Of a DNA stretch of 64,000 bases, positions 11,418 to 22,263 are shown in pieces. Within the stretch, counting starts at the first letter, position 1; each line of letters begins with the position of its first letter. Under the pieces are notes generated by a model, which worked only from the letters and a program-made list of their open reading frames with translations, ran no database searches and had not been told where the DNA came from. The stretch is from Staphylotrichum longicolle. Taxonomy: Eukaryota; Ascomycota; Sordariomycetes; Sordariales; Chaetomiaceae. Where the stretch lies: the NCBI GenBank assembly GCA_019096155.1, contig JAHCVI010000001.1, positions 14,781,243 through 14,845,242 of the forward strand. Direction: 5' to 3'. Both the position numbers and the translations under genes were made by a program.

Positions 11418-12811
11418 TATTAACTCAGGCAACGAATGACTGACTACCACTTAAACCAAGACAACGAGCTGCCAGACTTCAAACCGAGACTATCAAACCA
11501 TTTTGCCCTCTTCTTTGTCGCTCGGCTTCTACTTCTATGGGCGTGACCGCTCAGCCCGCGCTCAGAAAGTTTACTATGGAATGTGAATTACACGTCCCCA
11601 GGCTCTTCTTCTACAGGAGTCCATGGTCAATTGCCCGACGCCGTGCTTGAAGATGCCTTGGATTAGAACTTACTGGTTGTAGTTGGGGCAGGGGGAATGT
11701 AACTCTTCGAGTATTTACATTTGTATGAGCCACAGTCAACCATCTTGGCTCTAGTTGTCGTCCCATCTGGCTTCTTTACCGTTGCCCAGTTGCAGCCATC
11801 CACAGGTTGCTCAAAGATCACGGCAGCCATTGTTGTGAATAACCCAAGGGAGACGAGATTCACGGAGAAAGTGAGATAGCGATGTCAGGACTAGCAAATA
11901 AAAAGTTCGTGGTCGCGGTACTTTAGAAATGGCGGGAGAATGTCCAAGTTGTTTATGGAGGAGGGTTATGGAAGAGGAGGCTGCGTGCCGGCTAGGGCCA
12001 TTTTATACACAGGCATTCTTCCACTCAGACAGGGGATGACAGGAATACCCGTGGTCACAGTCATGAAGATCCTCACTCAGCCAGGAGGACAACGCATCAG
12101 TCGTGGTAGACTGAATCCTTTTCTTCCAGACCTCGCGTGACTGACCAGGCTGGCTCTTCTCTACAGATGTGGCATTCACTTTTGAATCGTTGACCTGTTC
12201 GCCCTCACAACCCAGTGTACTGAGGGGCATTTACCAAGTGCAAATCAATCAAAAAAGATGAAAAATGTGAACGATTCACTTTTCATTGCTTGTTGGTAGC
12301 TTGTTGGTAGCTTGCTGGCAAGTTGGTAAACACCGAGATGTGTTGTTAGGACCTAGGTCACCGCGCCACTCGACTTCAAAGCCTCGTGGCCTATTTTATC
12401 TTTTACAGACTGTATTAGATAGCGGGCGCGGCACATGTACTTGTGAAAGAAACCTGGCAACTCATGGGTGTAAACCCAGTTCTTGGTCGCAAAGTGTACC
12501 ACTCTGTGTTGGCTAGGACCCATGGGGCCCTGGTCCCTCGCCCGTCACCACTGACCACCCGCTCGCTCTCCTGTGGTGGGCGGATATCCCCTTCCCTGAG
12601 CGGGGTGTCACAAGAAACATGTGGGTAGGAAGTGGCTAACACTCCAAGGGCAAGTGTCCTTTTCCGTCTGTTGAGGACCTGTTAGCTGGCATTGCCCCCA
12701 TCGTCTCATCAGACGCCATGACTTACCCATCAGCAACTTCAAAAGCCAGCAAAAGACCTCGTCGTATGGGGTATCTCCGTGTCTCGTCATCTAGGCCTTC
12801 CCCAACGCACC
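11418..12811. other. Intergenic with one possible small secreted protein and a short tandem repeat
   Basis: On the minus strand at 11663-11863 an open frame with a hydrophobic start and two C-x(n)-C pairs (VDGCNW, DCGSYKCK) could be the last exon of a small secreted protein. It has no upstream ATG in frame beyond an internal MAAVIF and no clear acceptor, so I do not call it a gene. At 12288-12328 a CTTGTTGGTAG unit repeats about three times with decay. Nothing else is seen. Confidence 0.35.
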
Positions 12812-13469
12812 TCACAGATCCATCAACAACTGCGGCGCGATCTTCTCCAGATCCTCCACCTACATGTCGTCAGCAACCTACGCCCACGGACACCACCACA
12901 TCCCACACCTAAAACAACCACCCGGAGGGAGAAAAAAGAGACCAACTCACCTCCAAAAACCCCCCATTCCTCTCCACCGCCGCCCGCGCAATCGCCTCCC
13001 TCACAAACACATCCACATACCTCGCCACCGCCTTATCCGCATCCCTCGTGATCCGCGTCCCCTCCCGCTCAAAGAACTCGTGCAGGATCCGCGTCAGCAG
13101 CTCCCCCGGGATCTTCTCCCTCTCCTCTTCCTCTTCCTCATCCCCACCGCCGTAGTCCCCAGCACCACCATCATCCTCGTCCTCCCCCATTGTCTGGTCC
13201 CCATCATCATCACCTTCTTCTTCTTCATTATCATCATCCAAGTCGACCACTTCGCGTTCTTCCTCCTGGTCCTCCTCTTCGTTTTGTCGCTGCCGTTGTT
13301 GCTGGTATGGTCGTTTCCTCCCCGCTTGCGTCCCCTTGCCTCTTGCAGCAGCAGCAGCACCACCAGCAGACGCAGTGCGCTTATTTCCAGCGCCGGTAGC
13401 CCCTCCTCGGGCAGGTCTGCCTCCCCGGCCGCGGGTGGTGGATCCCGAGGTTGACGTCTTTGGTGGCAT
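12812..13469 (-). CDS. CENP-X / MHF2 histone-fold protein
   Basis: Exons 13469-12951 and 12859-12812, intron of 91 nt (GTGAGT...TGTAG); 188 residues. The C-terminal 75 residues are the CENP-X histone fold: IPGELLTRILHEFFER, RITRDADKAVARYVDVFVREAI and, in the last exon, VEDLEKIAPQLLMDL. Family members are about 80 residues, pair with CENP-S (MHF1), bind DNA, and serve both the kinetochore and the FANCM/Fml1 fork-repair complex. Here an extra 110-residue N-terminal arm is added: first Arg/Gly-rich and basic (TTRGRGGRPARGG), then strongly acidic (runs of E and D). The small last exon is needed for the C-terminal helix, which supports the splice. Identity is firm; the role of the arm is unknown. 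Confidence 0.9.
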
Positions 13470-14140
13470 GACGATGCGGTAATGGACACAGGGTTGGGCA
13501 GCTGCGCAGCTAAGCTTTATACGAGAAGTCGAAAATCCGGAGAAACGCGAGAACTAGGTGGATTTCGCGGGGTAGCTTCGAAATGGTGGAAGGTTGAATG
13601 TGTTCGATTGCCGTCAGCCGAGCATGTGGAGGAAAGAAAGCTGGGAGACGCGACGCGCCTTGGCCCATGAATCCATTACGTAAGTGAAGACAGCACCGCA
13701 AACTTTTATCACCACAAGCACTTTCATCCGATCATTTGGCGGAGCGGGCAGAGAACATTTTGTATCTTAAGGAAATCACCGTTGAATTGGCCAGAACTAA
13801 TGGGATCTATGAGTCGCATGCAACAAAAAGGAAACACCCACGCGAAGCAACGGTGACCCCACGCAAGATGGTAGCAAGGAATACACCGGGAATGGCTCAA
13901 GAGTATAAATTACAGCGGGTGACCGGCCCATCCGCGTCCCAATAACGCCAGACATGCCCAGTTTTTGTGCCCCGCAAATACCCAACGTCCAGAAGCATTT
14001 GCTGCCTGCCACGAAGGATCCCCGTCTCCCAACTCAACGCCCCCTACCCCTGCGTCCCCTCGGCCTGGCCAGCCGCCCGAGCCGTGATTAGCCCCCGACT
14101 GCCTCCATCATCGAGGATGTTGTACAGTGGTTGAGGCAAT
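13470..14140. other. Intergenic, no gene seen
   Basis: Contains the upstream region of the CENP-X gene and the 3' flank of the ADP/ATP carrier gene. No coding signal. Confidence 0.5.
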
Positions 14141-15678
14141 TTAGCCGGAGCCGCCCTTGAAAGCCTTGCCGAACATCAGGACCTGGAGCTGGTCGTAGAT
14201 GGACAGCACACCAGCACCGGCAACACCACGGAGGATGTTGGCACCGGCACCCTTGAAGAGGGACTTGACACCCTCCTTGGCGACGATCTGCTGGAAGGCA
14301 TCGAACGAGCTCTTGTACTTGACGGCCTCACCAGAGGTCATCATCATGCGGCGACGGACGGTATCAAGAGGGTACGAAGCGATACCGGCACCAGTGGTGA
14401 CGCACCAGCCGAGCAGGAAAGAGGCGAGGAAGTTGTTGGCGAGCGAACCGACGAGGACGACAGGCTTGATCGAGTCGTACATGCCGAAGTAGAGACCACG
14501 GTAGACGACGATACCAGCGACGGAGGGACCGAAGCCACGGTACAGACCGGCGATACCGTCGGTGGCCATGGTCTTGCGGTAGACGTCGATGAGGCCGTTG
14601 AACTGGCGCTCACCGCCACCCTTGGCCGACTTGGCATCGTTGGCCAGGCGGGTACGGGCGTAGTCGAGGGAGTAGACGAAGAGGAGCGAAGTGGCACCAG
14701 CGGCCTACACCAGGTTAGATGCAAATCGACTTGCCAATGGGTAACAGCTAAAACTTACACCACCGGAGGCCAGGTTACCAGCCATCCACTTGGCGTAGCC
14801 ATCACGCTCCTTCTTGTAGCCGAACATGGCCTTGAACTTGTCACGGAAAGCGAAGTTCAGGGCCTGGGTAGGGAAGTAACGGATGACGTTGGCAGTGTTG
14901 CCACGCCACAGAGCCATCACACCCTCATCGGCGGTGGTGCGGCGGAAGCAGTCGACGATGCCATTGTAGCGGCGGTCGAGGCGGCCAGCCTTGATCATCT
15001 CATCCTGGGCGGTTGTCAGCGGGGTGTCCAATTGGCATTCGGGAATGACGCCTGGGCCGCGTCCCAACGCGCTTTGCACGTGACAGCGGCCATCGGGTTT
15101 AGTGCACTTTGTGCTGCAGCCGAAACCCAGGGTCAGGCTGAGATGGCAATGGCACGTACCTGGTTCTGGACGAGGAGCTTGATACGCTCAATGGGGGCAG
15201 CGGCGGTCTTCGAGACGGCGGCGGAGACACCACCCACTGTTGGTGCAAGTCAGCATTGTGCCCAGTGTTGAAACCAACTGCGGCGCAGCCGCCCTAGATT
15301 GTATCTGCCATCCGTGCTGGTGCCCGGCAAACAGACACAGGACGAGGTGATGCGGTGTTACGTACTCAGGAAGTCGACCACGAAGGACTGTAACGAGACA
15401 AGTTAGCATGTGCTTCCATGTTTTTGTGATTGATGCCATCGCAAAAACTCCTACCCCAGCGCGACCGACGAGTTTGCCCAGAGGATTGTCCGTTTGCCAA
15501 TCGTCGCAAAAGTCATCGACTCGAGGCGTCGAGATCAATTGGACTCTGCGATTGGGATGGCGACGGGTCCTCCAGGCTCACCTCGCGGTTCGCGATGGGA
15601 GCGAGCGATTTTCGATGCGGGATCGCGACCACAACTTACCGGCATGCCCAGGATCTTGATATCCTCCTTGCTAGTCAT
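14141..15678 (-). CDS. AAC: Mitochondrial ADP/ATP carrier
   Basis: Five exons: 15678-15640, 15387-15366 (only 22 nt), 15236-15160, 15004-14759 and 14704-14141; introns 252, 129, 155 and 54 nt. The joined frame is 316 codons (315 residues), with no break. It is a three-fold repeat carrier with the P-x-(D/E) signatures in each repeat (PIERIK, SLDYAR, YPLDTVR). The nucleotide-carrier signature RRRMMM is at residues 245-250, and no other mitochondrial carrier has it. It exchanges cytosolic ADP for matrix ATP across the inner membrane. Bunching of introns near the 5' end and long first introns are typical of highly expressed fungal genes. Confidence 0.97.
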
Positions 15679-17300
15679 CTTGACGGTCTCTTCAAGAACA
15701 ACTCTAAAGAGAAAAGAAGGGAGTGGAGAGGGGTGTCCAAGCTCTGCTGTGAGAGTCTAGGAGATGGAGAGATGCAGGATGTCGCGAGAAAATAAATTCT
15801 GCGAGCCTGGGAGTTTGGGGGGAAGAGGGAAAAAAATTCGCAACCGGCTCGGAAGGGCCAGCTTTTGAGGTGCGAGTCTTTCCGGCCCCTGGTCGCGCTA
15901 GGCGCACGGGCCAGGCGACAACAGCCACGGGGGTGCACGGCAACCACTGGCTGAGACTGGCTGGGGACTGGGCAGCGATGTCCCCTTTCCAGCCTTGCCG
16001 GTGGCGCTAAGGATTTGCAATGCCGGCAAAGCCCGAGGTCCCAATCTTTTTGCTGCAATCGCCAACTTGACGGCCGAATGGGAGTTATTTTTTTCTGGCG
16101 AAATGGGTCTGGATTTCATCAAACATCTCCAATTTCCCTCAAGCAGGATAATCGCTCCTGTTTTTCTGACATGCCCCATTTCTGTACTTTCCACTTATCA
16201 ACAAATGTGCAGTTGTTTATCTGCTTCAAGATCACACGACAGTCCTCGATTGACTTATCGCAACTCCGGATTTTGCGGACTGCTCTGACTTGGTTGCTCG
16301 GCTGAACGGTTCCACGAGGCTAATAAAAACCTCCGACGAGCCATGGCAGCCAATGGGGTTGTCTCAATTGGACCCAGCTCGAAAAGTTTTTGGTGTTTCC
16401 AGAAATGCTCAAACAGACCCACCGCGCCGGTCTTATCCTGGCGATCCAAGTCGCGAATTGTGGACGAAAGACGAAGCCTTTGTCCCTTTCCCCAGATGCG
16501 TGTCGGTCTTTGCATGTGCATGTGGCAAGTGGCAACTGTGTGGCCCTTGTTCGACAGAACTAGCGGACGGAGAAGCGTGGAGTCCATGACAAAAATCCGG
16601 GCATGGAGGCGACTGACTCCGTCCAGCCTGTCCGCTGTCTGGCTCTGACAAGCTTGGAGCCAACAAGCGCCCCTATCAATGACTTGGATAGCCCCAAGTC
16701 GAGAAGGCTCGAGTCTTGTTGTGTCTGCCTGTCTGGGGATGTCTTGCCCCTTTCGGAACACTGACATGCGTTCTGTGGGTTGTGGGGAGTTCTTGGTTGT
16801 GGCACCCATGTGGCCGGCAACCTGTCTGCACAATACATATACCGACTCATGGAGAGTGCCAAGATTGCGATGTCATCTGTTTTGGCACGAGATTATACCC
16901 TTCCCAATGGTGGTATCGCTCGACAGTCAAAACACATGGATATCACGCCTGGGACAGCCAAATGCTTGACGGGTATCAATTCGTGACGCTGATCTGCCCG
17001 CCTTTCCCTTCAAGAGGACACCCCTCAGCCGACATCCAATGGCTCTCACGACATGAGATAGGGCCTGGTCGACTGTTGATCATGCCCCAGCCCTGGCAGG
17101 GCGAAGCCGCGGCGTTGTTCGTATCTTGATGCAATTCCAGTCTAAGGATCTGGAGCACTTCCAATCCCTATGCTACACCGAGCTGCAAATCAATCCCAAT
17201 CCCAGAGACGTAGCCATGCCCGAATAACCGTAACCCCAAGCGAACCGCCGTTAACAAAGTCGCATTTCCCCCTGCCAGGTCTGTCGAAATGATTTGTGGG
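15679..17300. other. Long intergenic region, no gene seen
   Basis: About 1.6 kb between the AAC start and the eS25 3' end. Short frames on both strands overlap one another without a domain or a bias that favours one. The first 300 bases presumably hold the AAC promoter and leader. Confidence 0.5.
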
Positions 17301-17734
17301 AGATGTTTCTCGGCAGCGGTGACAGCGCGAGCTGTAATCCTCTCGTTAGCATCTGATTCCCTCTCCGCCAGCCAAGTTGGACAGCACCGCAGGCGCAACA
17401 CTGTAGATCTTCATCTTGCTGTGGCCAACAACCTGCTTGATCTGGCCCTTCTCCTCCAGGTCTTGAGGCACCTCCGGGCGAGGGAGCCGTTGATCTTGCC
17501 TGTCGACGAGGGTGGCGACGGTCACGAGACGGTAAGACTGGACATCCTTATAGAGCTTGTCGGAAGTGGTCTTGTCAAGGATGACGGCGTGCTGGGCTTG
17601 TCCTTGACTGTTCAGAAGTCAAAGTCAGCGGCTGTCGCGGAATCCAGCATCTCGAAAATCTGCTGTCGCAAAGTAACGCTTTTCCCTTCGACCACTTCTT
17701 CTTCTGCTTCTTCGCCAGATGCCGCGGGAGCCAT
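17301..17734 (-). pseudogene. RPS25: Ribosomal protein eS25 gene, frame broken by several small deletions
   Basis: The exon layout of a fungal eS25 gene is complete: exon 1 17734-17679 (MAPAASG, then KKQKKKWSKGK in another frame), exon 2 17607-17402, exon 3 from 17331. Acceptors (GAACAG, ATTACAG) and the branch site GCTAAC are intact. Translation across frames gives the expected core with no obvious substitutions (SDKLYKDVQSYRLVTV, EEKGQIKQVV, SKMKIY, TRAVTAAE). The frame is lost in exon 1 (two bases short), exon 2 (206 nt where 210 are expected; losses near KDKAQ, VDRLK and LKDLE) and at the stop, where GAG-TAA reads GAGAAA. The intron 1 donor is also altered. eS25 belongs to the 40S head. 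Because introns are kept and the protein is otherwise perfect, I favour sequence error or a very recent lesion over an old pseudogene. Confidence 0.8.
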
Positions 17735-18017
17735 TTTGGATGTCTGTGCTGGTGGTTTGATGAAGGGATTTGGAGTCAGTGGTTGAGCCGTAAAGGCGGG
17801 AGAGTTTTCTGAGGCGCGGCGCTGCCAAAGCTTAGGTTAACCGAGCCCTAATAAAATGGGGCGTTGTGAGTGGCTGATTCACCGCCCAGGCCAACTCCGG
17901 CGGGGCCACCAAAAATTCACGACCACTCCTCACAAGTCCTCCTCGTGTCGTCGTCCTCACGCCAAACTTCAATCCATCACCCACCTTCAGCTTTCCAGTC
18001 CGTCGGCAACCGCAAAC
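17735..18017. promoter_or_regulatory. Bidirectional promoter between eS25 and uS7
   Basis: The two ribosomal protein genes start 283 bases apart and point away from each other, so this interval must carry both promoters. It includes CT-rich stretches just upstream of the uS7 ATG, common in strongly expressed fungal genes. No specific factor site is assigned. Confidence 0.6.
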
Positions 18018-18930
18018 ATGTCTGAAGGCGAAGTCGAAGTGGCCTCCTCCAGCTACGAGGTTCTCCCCAAGGAGGTCCTCGCCGAGGTTGCAGCGTCAAG
18101 CTCTTCAGTACGTCAAATCCGTGCCTGTGCACCCTGCATCTCGAACGGCAAAATCGCTGCATCGGTCGACAAAATTGCCATCTCCGGGACTCGACGCTGA
18201 CTTGGTGTCAATTGCAGACCGCTGGAGCTATGAGGATGTCGAGATCCGCGACATCTCCCTGACGTAAGACAACCCTCAATTTTGCGACGACTTGGGACCG
18301 ATTCCGATCCGGGGCCGAGGGTCGGACTTGATGCGCTGCTGGGACAGGAGGCTAACGGGCTTTTTCTTGACAGCGACTACATTCAGATCCGGTCGCCCGT
18401 CTACATCCCCCACTCCGCCGGTCGCTATGCCGCCAAGCGGTTCCGCAAGGCCAACTGCCCCATCATTGAGCGCCTCACCAACTCCCTGATGATGCACGGC
18501 CGCAACAACGGCAAGAAGCTGATGGCCGTCCGCATCGTTGCGCACTCCTTCGAGATCGTGAGACATGCCTGCCCGAGGTGACCAAGAACATTGATACTAA
18601 CCGGCTTTGCAGATCCACCTGATGACCGACCAGAACCCCATCCAGATTGCCGTTGACGCCATTGTCAACTGCGGCCCCCGCGAAGACAGCACCCGTATCG
18701 GCTCTGCTGGTACCGTCCGCAGGCAGGCTGTCGATGTCTCGCCCCTCCGCCGCGTCAACCAGGCCATTGCCCTCCTCACAACCGGTGCCCGCGAGGCTTC
18801 TTTCCGCAACGTCAAGTCGATCGCCGAGTGCCTTGCTGAGGAGCTGATTAACGCTGCCAAGGGCAGCAGCAACTCGTACGCCATCAAGAAGAAGGACGAG
18901 TTGGAGCGTGTGGCCAAGAGCAACCGGTAA
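18018..18930 (+). CDS. RPS5: Ribosomal protein uS7 (S5), one base missing in exon 1
   Basis: Exons 18018-18107, 18218-18263, 18374-18557 and 18613-18930; all donors and acceptors are canonical. The product is the 40S head protein uS7, which contacts the decoding region and mRNA exit: EVLPKEVLAEV, NRWSYEDVEIRDIS, YIPHSAGRYAAKRFRKANCP, LMMHGRNNGKKLMAV and the conserved end ELERVAKSNR. Exon 1 should end GSVKLF but the sequence reads one base short (GGTTGCAGC where GGTTGGCAGC is expected), shifting the last six codons. The coding sum is 638, that is 213 codons minus one base, so a single deletion explains everything. The gene is essential in yeast, so a real null is unlikely. Confidence 0.95.
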
Positions 18931-19310
18931 AGGGTTGCTTGGGTGGAAGGCATTTTGGACTGGACCGGGACGGGACGGATTTTACGGCTTGTTTTGCAGG
19001 GCTGCTTTTGCGCGTTACGGTCTGGTGGATGCATGGCATTCTTGTCAGACAGGCACAAATAGGGCTCTCGCAAAAAAAGGGAGCAAATGGTGACTTTCTG
19101 ACAAGGACGGCGTCTTAACGGTGCAATAACGTGCGATGCTCGTAACGTGGAGTTTTTTGTTTCCTCTATCCTCTTTGACTGCTCAGAAAAGTGACCTGAC
19201 CCATGGTATCGCGATCTAACCTCTATGAATAAAAAGCACACCGCATCCCATCCCATCATTGACATTGCCAACCTCGACCTCTCTCAATCTGCCCCCAACC
19301 CCAATCATGA
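18931..19310. other. Convergent 3' intergenic region
   Basis: Holds the 3' flanks of uS7 and of the acetyltransferase gene; nothing else seen. Confidence 0.5.
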
Positions 19311-20189
19311 TCAAATCTGCTGGACCTCCCGCTCAACCTCCACCCTCAAGAACATGCCCCGGTGCGGAATCCCCTCCTCCATCCACGTGCCCATCTCCTC
19401 GTCCACCTGGAACCCGCACTTCTGCCAAACCTTGATGGCGTCCTCTTGCGCGTGGCAGCAGAACAGCCCGTTCCACCGCGGCAGCGCACCGCCCTGCTCC
19501 ATGCCCAGCGACTCGAACCCGCGCGCCGCGGGGCTCGGGTCGAAGTAGGACGGGTGCCTGCGCATCCAGTCGACCGCCGTGCGGACCAGCTGGCCTGCGA
19601 TGCCGCGGCCGCGGAACTCGGGCGTCACGGCCAGCCGGCCGAGCTTGACGTAGGGTTCGAGGCCGTCGTGGTGGGTTGTGGGACGGTCCGGGGTGAAGGA
19701 GGGGGTGGTGGAAGAAGAGGTGGTGGTGGTGGTGGTTGTGGCTTCTGGGTGGTGGGAGGAGCTGGAAGTGGTGGTGGTGGAGGTGGGCGGGGAGGAGGGG
19801 TTGGTGAGTTCGCCGTCGACGTAGACGCCGCCCGGGACGGGGTGGGGCGGGTGCGGGAAGGGGACCAGGCGGACGGTGCCGATCGGCACGGACTCGGTGG
19901 CGCTCTGGCGCGGGCGGAGGATCTCGCCCGTCGACGGGTCGGTGACGGCCGGGGAGATGGTCTGGTTGACCGACGCGTAGATGACCCAGTGCGCGCAGCG
20001 CGGGTCGTCCGAGTCGAACTCGTTGGACTGGGGGATTTTCTGCTCTTGGACGAAGACCTGCGAGCGCACCGTCATGGCATCCAGGAAGGTCCGCGGGATG
20101 GCCGACTGGTTGGGTTGCTCTGCGGGCGGGAGGTCCCGCTCCCAGGGGAGCGGCGTTGGCTCGAGGAGGGAGATGAAAGGTGTTCCCAT
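19311..20189 (-). CDS. GNAT-family N-acetyltransferase
   Basis: Single exon, 292 residues from the ATG at 20189 (MGTPFISLLEP). An upstream open frame adds more than 100 residues without gene-like composition, so I use this start. The fold is visible as motif C/D (VRSQVFVQEQ, VPIGTVRLVPFP), then motif A: VKLGRLAVTPEFRGRGIAGQLV, with the acetyl-CoA loop R-G-R-G-I-A. Motif B follows (NGLFCCHAQEDAIKVWQKCGF). A Ser/Thr/Pro insertion of about 60 residues, coded by trinucleotide repeats near 19690-19800, interrupts the domain between beta strands; this is probably a disordered loop. Substrate is unknown. It lies tail-to-tail with uS7, with no functional link evident. Confidence 0.88.
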   Translation of the reverse strand: MGTPFISLLEPTPLPWERDLPPAEQPNQSAIPRTFLDAMTVRSQVFVQEQKIPQSNEFDSDDPRCAHWVIYASVNQTISPAVTDPSTGEILRPRQSATESVPIGTVRLVPFPHPPHPVPGGVYVDGELTNPSSPPTSTTTTSSSSHHPEATTTTTTTSSSTTPSFTPDRPTTHHDGLEPYVKLGRLAVTPEFRGRGIAGQLVRTAVDWMRRHPSYFDPSPAARGFESLGMEQGGALPRWNGLFCCHAQEDAIKVWQKCGFQVDEEMGTWMEEGIPHRGMFLRVEVEREVQQI

Positions 20190-21049
20190 TGTGATGTTCT
20201 TGAGCTCTGCGTTTTGTTGTTCAGTAGTGTTTAGAATGACGGCGGACGGCGCGATGCTGGAGTGAGTGCGGCGTGGCCCATGTTTTGTATCTCCGGAAAA
20301 TTGTTGATTGGGGCGAATGTTTTTCAGCATGAATAAACACACTGTGTTTGGACGTATCTCCACCTGGCTCAAACCGGGTTTGTATTGGAGCATCAGCTTG
20401 GGTTTGACTTTTAGCCACTCCTTAAATTGTGTGTGGTAGAAACCTAGTGTACGAAGACCAAGACAATACGAAGGCAAAAGAGAATCAATAGAATAAATAT
20501 GATCTGTAGAGCCTCGGATAAGCAATAAGCTTGCAGAACTTGTGAGAGGCAGCACAGTCAAACTTGGTGCCAAACTCAGTTGAGCAAGCGGGAATGTCTT
20601 TCAGCACTGTCATTCTATCACTCTCGTGTGCTTTTGATGTCAGGCACCAGGCGTCTCCACCAAGCAAACAGGATTGGATCTCAAACTCCTGTTGGGCAAA
20701 TTAACAGCTCAACAATCAGGAAATACGTACAGCAGATGTACATAAGAAGGGATCGTTACAAGCCGTGTTGACGTCCGCCGTCCCCTCTGCTCCGTGGCCG
20801 GGCCGGCCCAGACACGGTGATCGCCGTTCACGGGACGCGTCGTGGCGACTTCACGATCCGTGTGATTGGAGATTGCGGGGTAGTCATGGCAGGTTTCTAG
20901 GCGGGGTCAGGAACCGGGTGACAGTGTTCGTCCTATTAGCTTTCCCCAAGAGATGCTTCAGTTGCTGCTCACTTACACCCTTTCTCCTATCTTTGACACC
21001 CGGAAGCCTGGGTCTTAAAAACAGGAATAGAAAGTCACTTTATCTCAAG
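20190..21049. other. Divergent intergenic region
   Basis: Presumed promoters of the acetyltransferase (minus) and the dehydrogenase (plus). No gene seen. Confidence 0.5.
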
Positions 21050-21917
21050 ATGCCTAATATCGACAACGCCCTTGAAGGGAAGCTCGCCCTTATCACAGGA
21101 GCCTCAGGAGGGTAAGTCGAGTTCCACGAGGAACTTTCAACCAAGTGCATCCTCAAACATCATGGATAAATGCTAACCCTTTGACAGCATCGGCGCCGCC
21201 TGCGCGCGCGCCCTCTACCTTCAAAACGTGCACCTCGCCATGACCTACTCGAGCAGCGAGGACAAGATCCTCGCGCTCGAGGAGGAGCTCTGGGCACTGC
21301 GCAACAACCACGCGCCGGACGCGGCCAACCCCATCATCTCGACGCACAAGGTCGACGTCGGCTCCGCGGCCGACCTCGAGCGCCTCTTCCGCAGCATCCG
21401 CGACCTGCACGGCCAGGACGGGCCGGACATCCTCGTCTCCAACGCCGGCTACGGCCGGCGCATCCCGGACATCGCCGACATCTCGGTCGACGAGTTCGAC
21501 TACACCATCACCGTCAACCTGCGCGCCGCGTTCATCCTGTCCAAGCTGGCCATCCCGCACATGGCGGCGCGCGGGTGGGGGAGGATCATCTACGTCTCGT
21601 CGCTGGCGGCGCATGGCGGGGGCATCAACGGGTGTCACTACGCGGCGAGCAAGGCCGGGCTGCACGGGCTGATGAAGAACCTCGCGACGAAGCACGCCAA
21701 GGACGGGATCACGGTGAACGATGTCGCGCCGGCGATGATTGGGGAGACGGGGATGATCCCGGACGAGAAGTTTGTCGAGGGCACGCCGGGGGATGTCAGG
21801 AACATTCCGGTGGGGAGGCTGGGGACGCCGCGGGAGGTGGCGAATGTTGTGTTGATGTTTTGTCAGACCGGGTATCTGACGGGGCAGAGCGTGTTGCTGA
21901 GTGGCGGGCTGAAGTGA
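21050..21917 (+). CDS. Short-chain dehydrogenase/reductase (classical SDR)
   Basis: Exons 21050-21111 and 21188-21917, intron 76 nt (GTAAGT...GACAG) splitting the cofactor loop; 263 residues. The Rossmann nucleotide loop TGASGGIG is at 16-23, VSNAG at about 104-108, catalytic Ser in YVSSLAAHGG near 158, and YAASK giving Tyr172 and Lys176. After the active site VNDVAPAMIGETGMI and the C-terminal LTGQSVLLSGGL match 3-oxoacyl-ACP-reductase-like enzymes. It should reduce or oxidise a carbonyl/alcohol with NAD(P)H. The substrate cannot be read from the sequence. The second exon is much richer in GC at third positions than its surroundings. Confidence 0.93.
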
Positions 21918-22263
21918 GGTTATATGGTGATGTCGTTTAGTATGAGTGTGGTGAATAAAATACCCCTGGGGTTATCTGCCTGTTGGCGGACAAGTGGGCA
22001 GTAGGTACCTATCTTGTTCTCTGGACTGTTCACTCGAGACGGGAGAATCAAAGGATGGTCTCGAGCCAACCGATAACTTGAACTCTATCAAATCGTATCA
22101 TTTCCAACTGATGCCGTGCCCTGTGCCCTCCGTGAGGCCCACACTCGATCAACATTTCTAGCCCTGATTCCAGCCAGAAATATGCTTCCAAATCATCCGG
22201 CGGAGTGTCAGTTGACATAGAACCTAGCAGGCCACATCAGACAGGCTACAACATACGCACCTC
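21918..22263. other. Convergent intergenic region
   Basis: No gene. Carries a short palindrome TAGGTACCTA at about 22002-22011. Confidence 0.5.

Noticed and set aside
17301..17734. Retro-processed eS25 pseudogene
   Set aside because: Both introns with their branch and acceptor sites are present, so it did not come from mRNA.
19362..20234. 290-codon plus-strand open frame
   Set aside because: Antisense of the acetyltransferase, produced by high GC at third positions.
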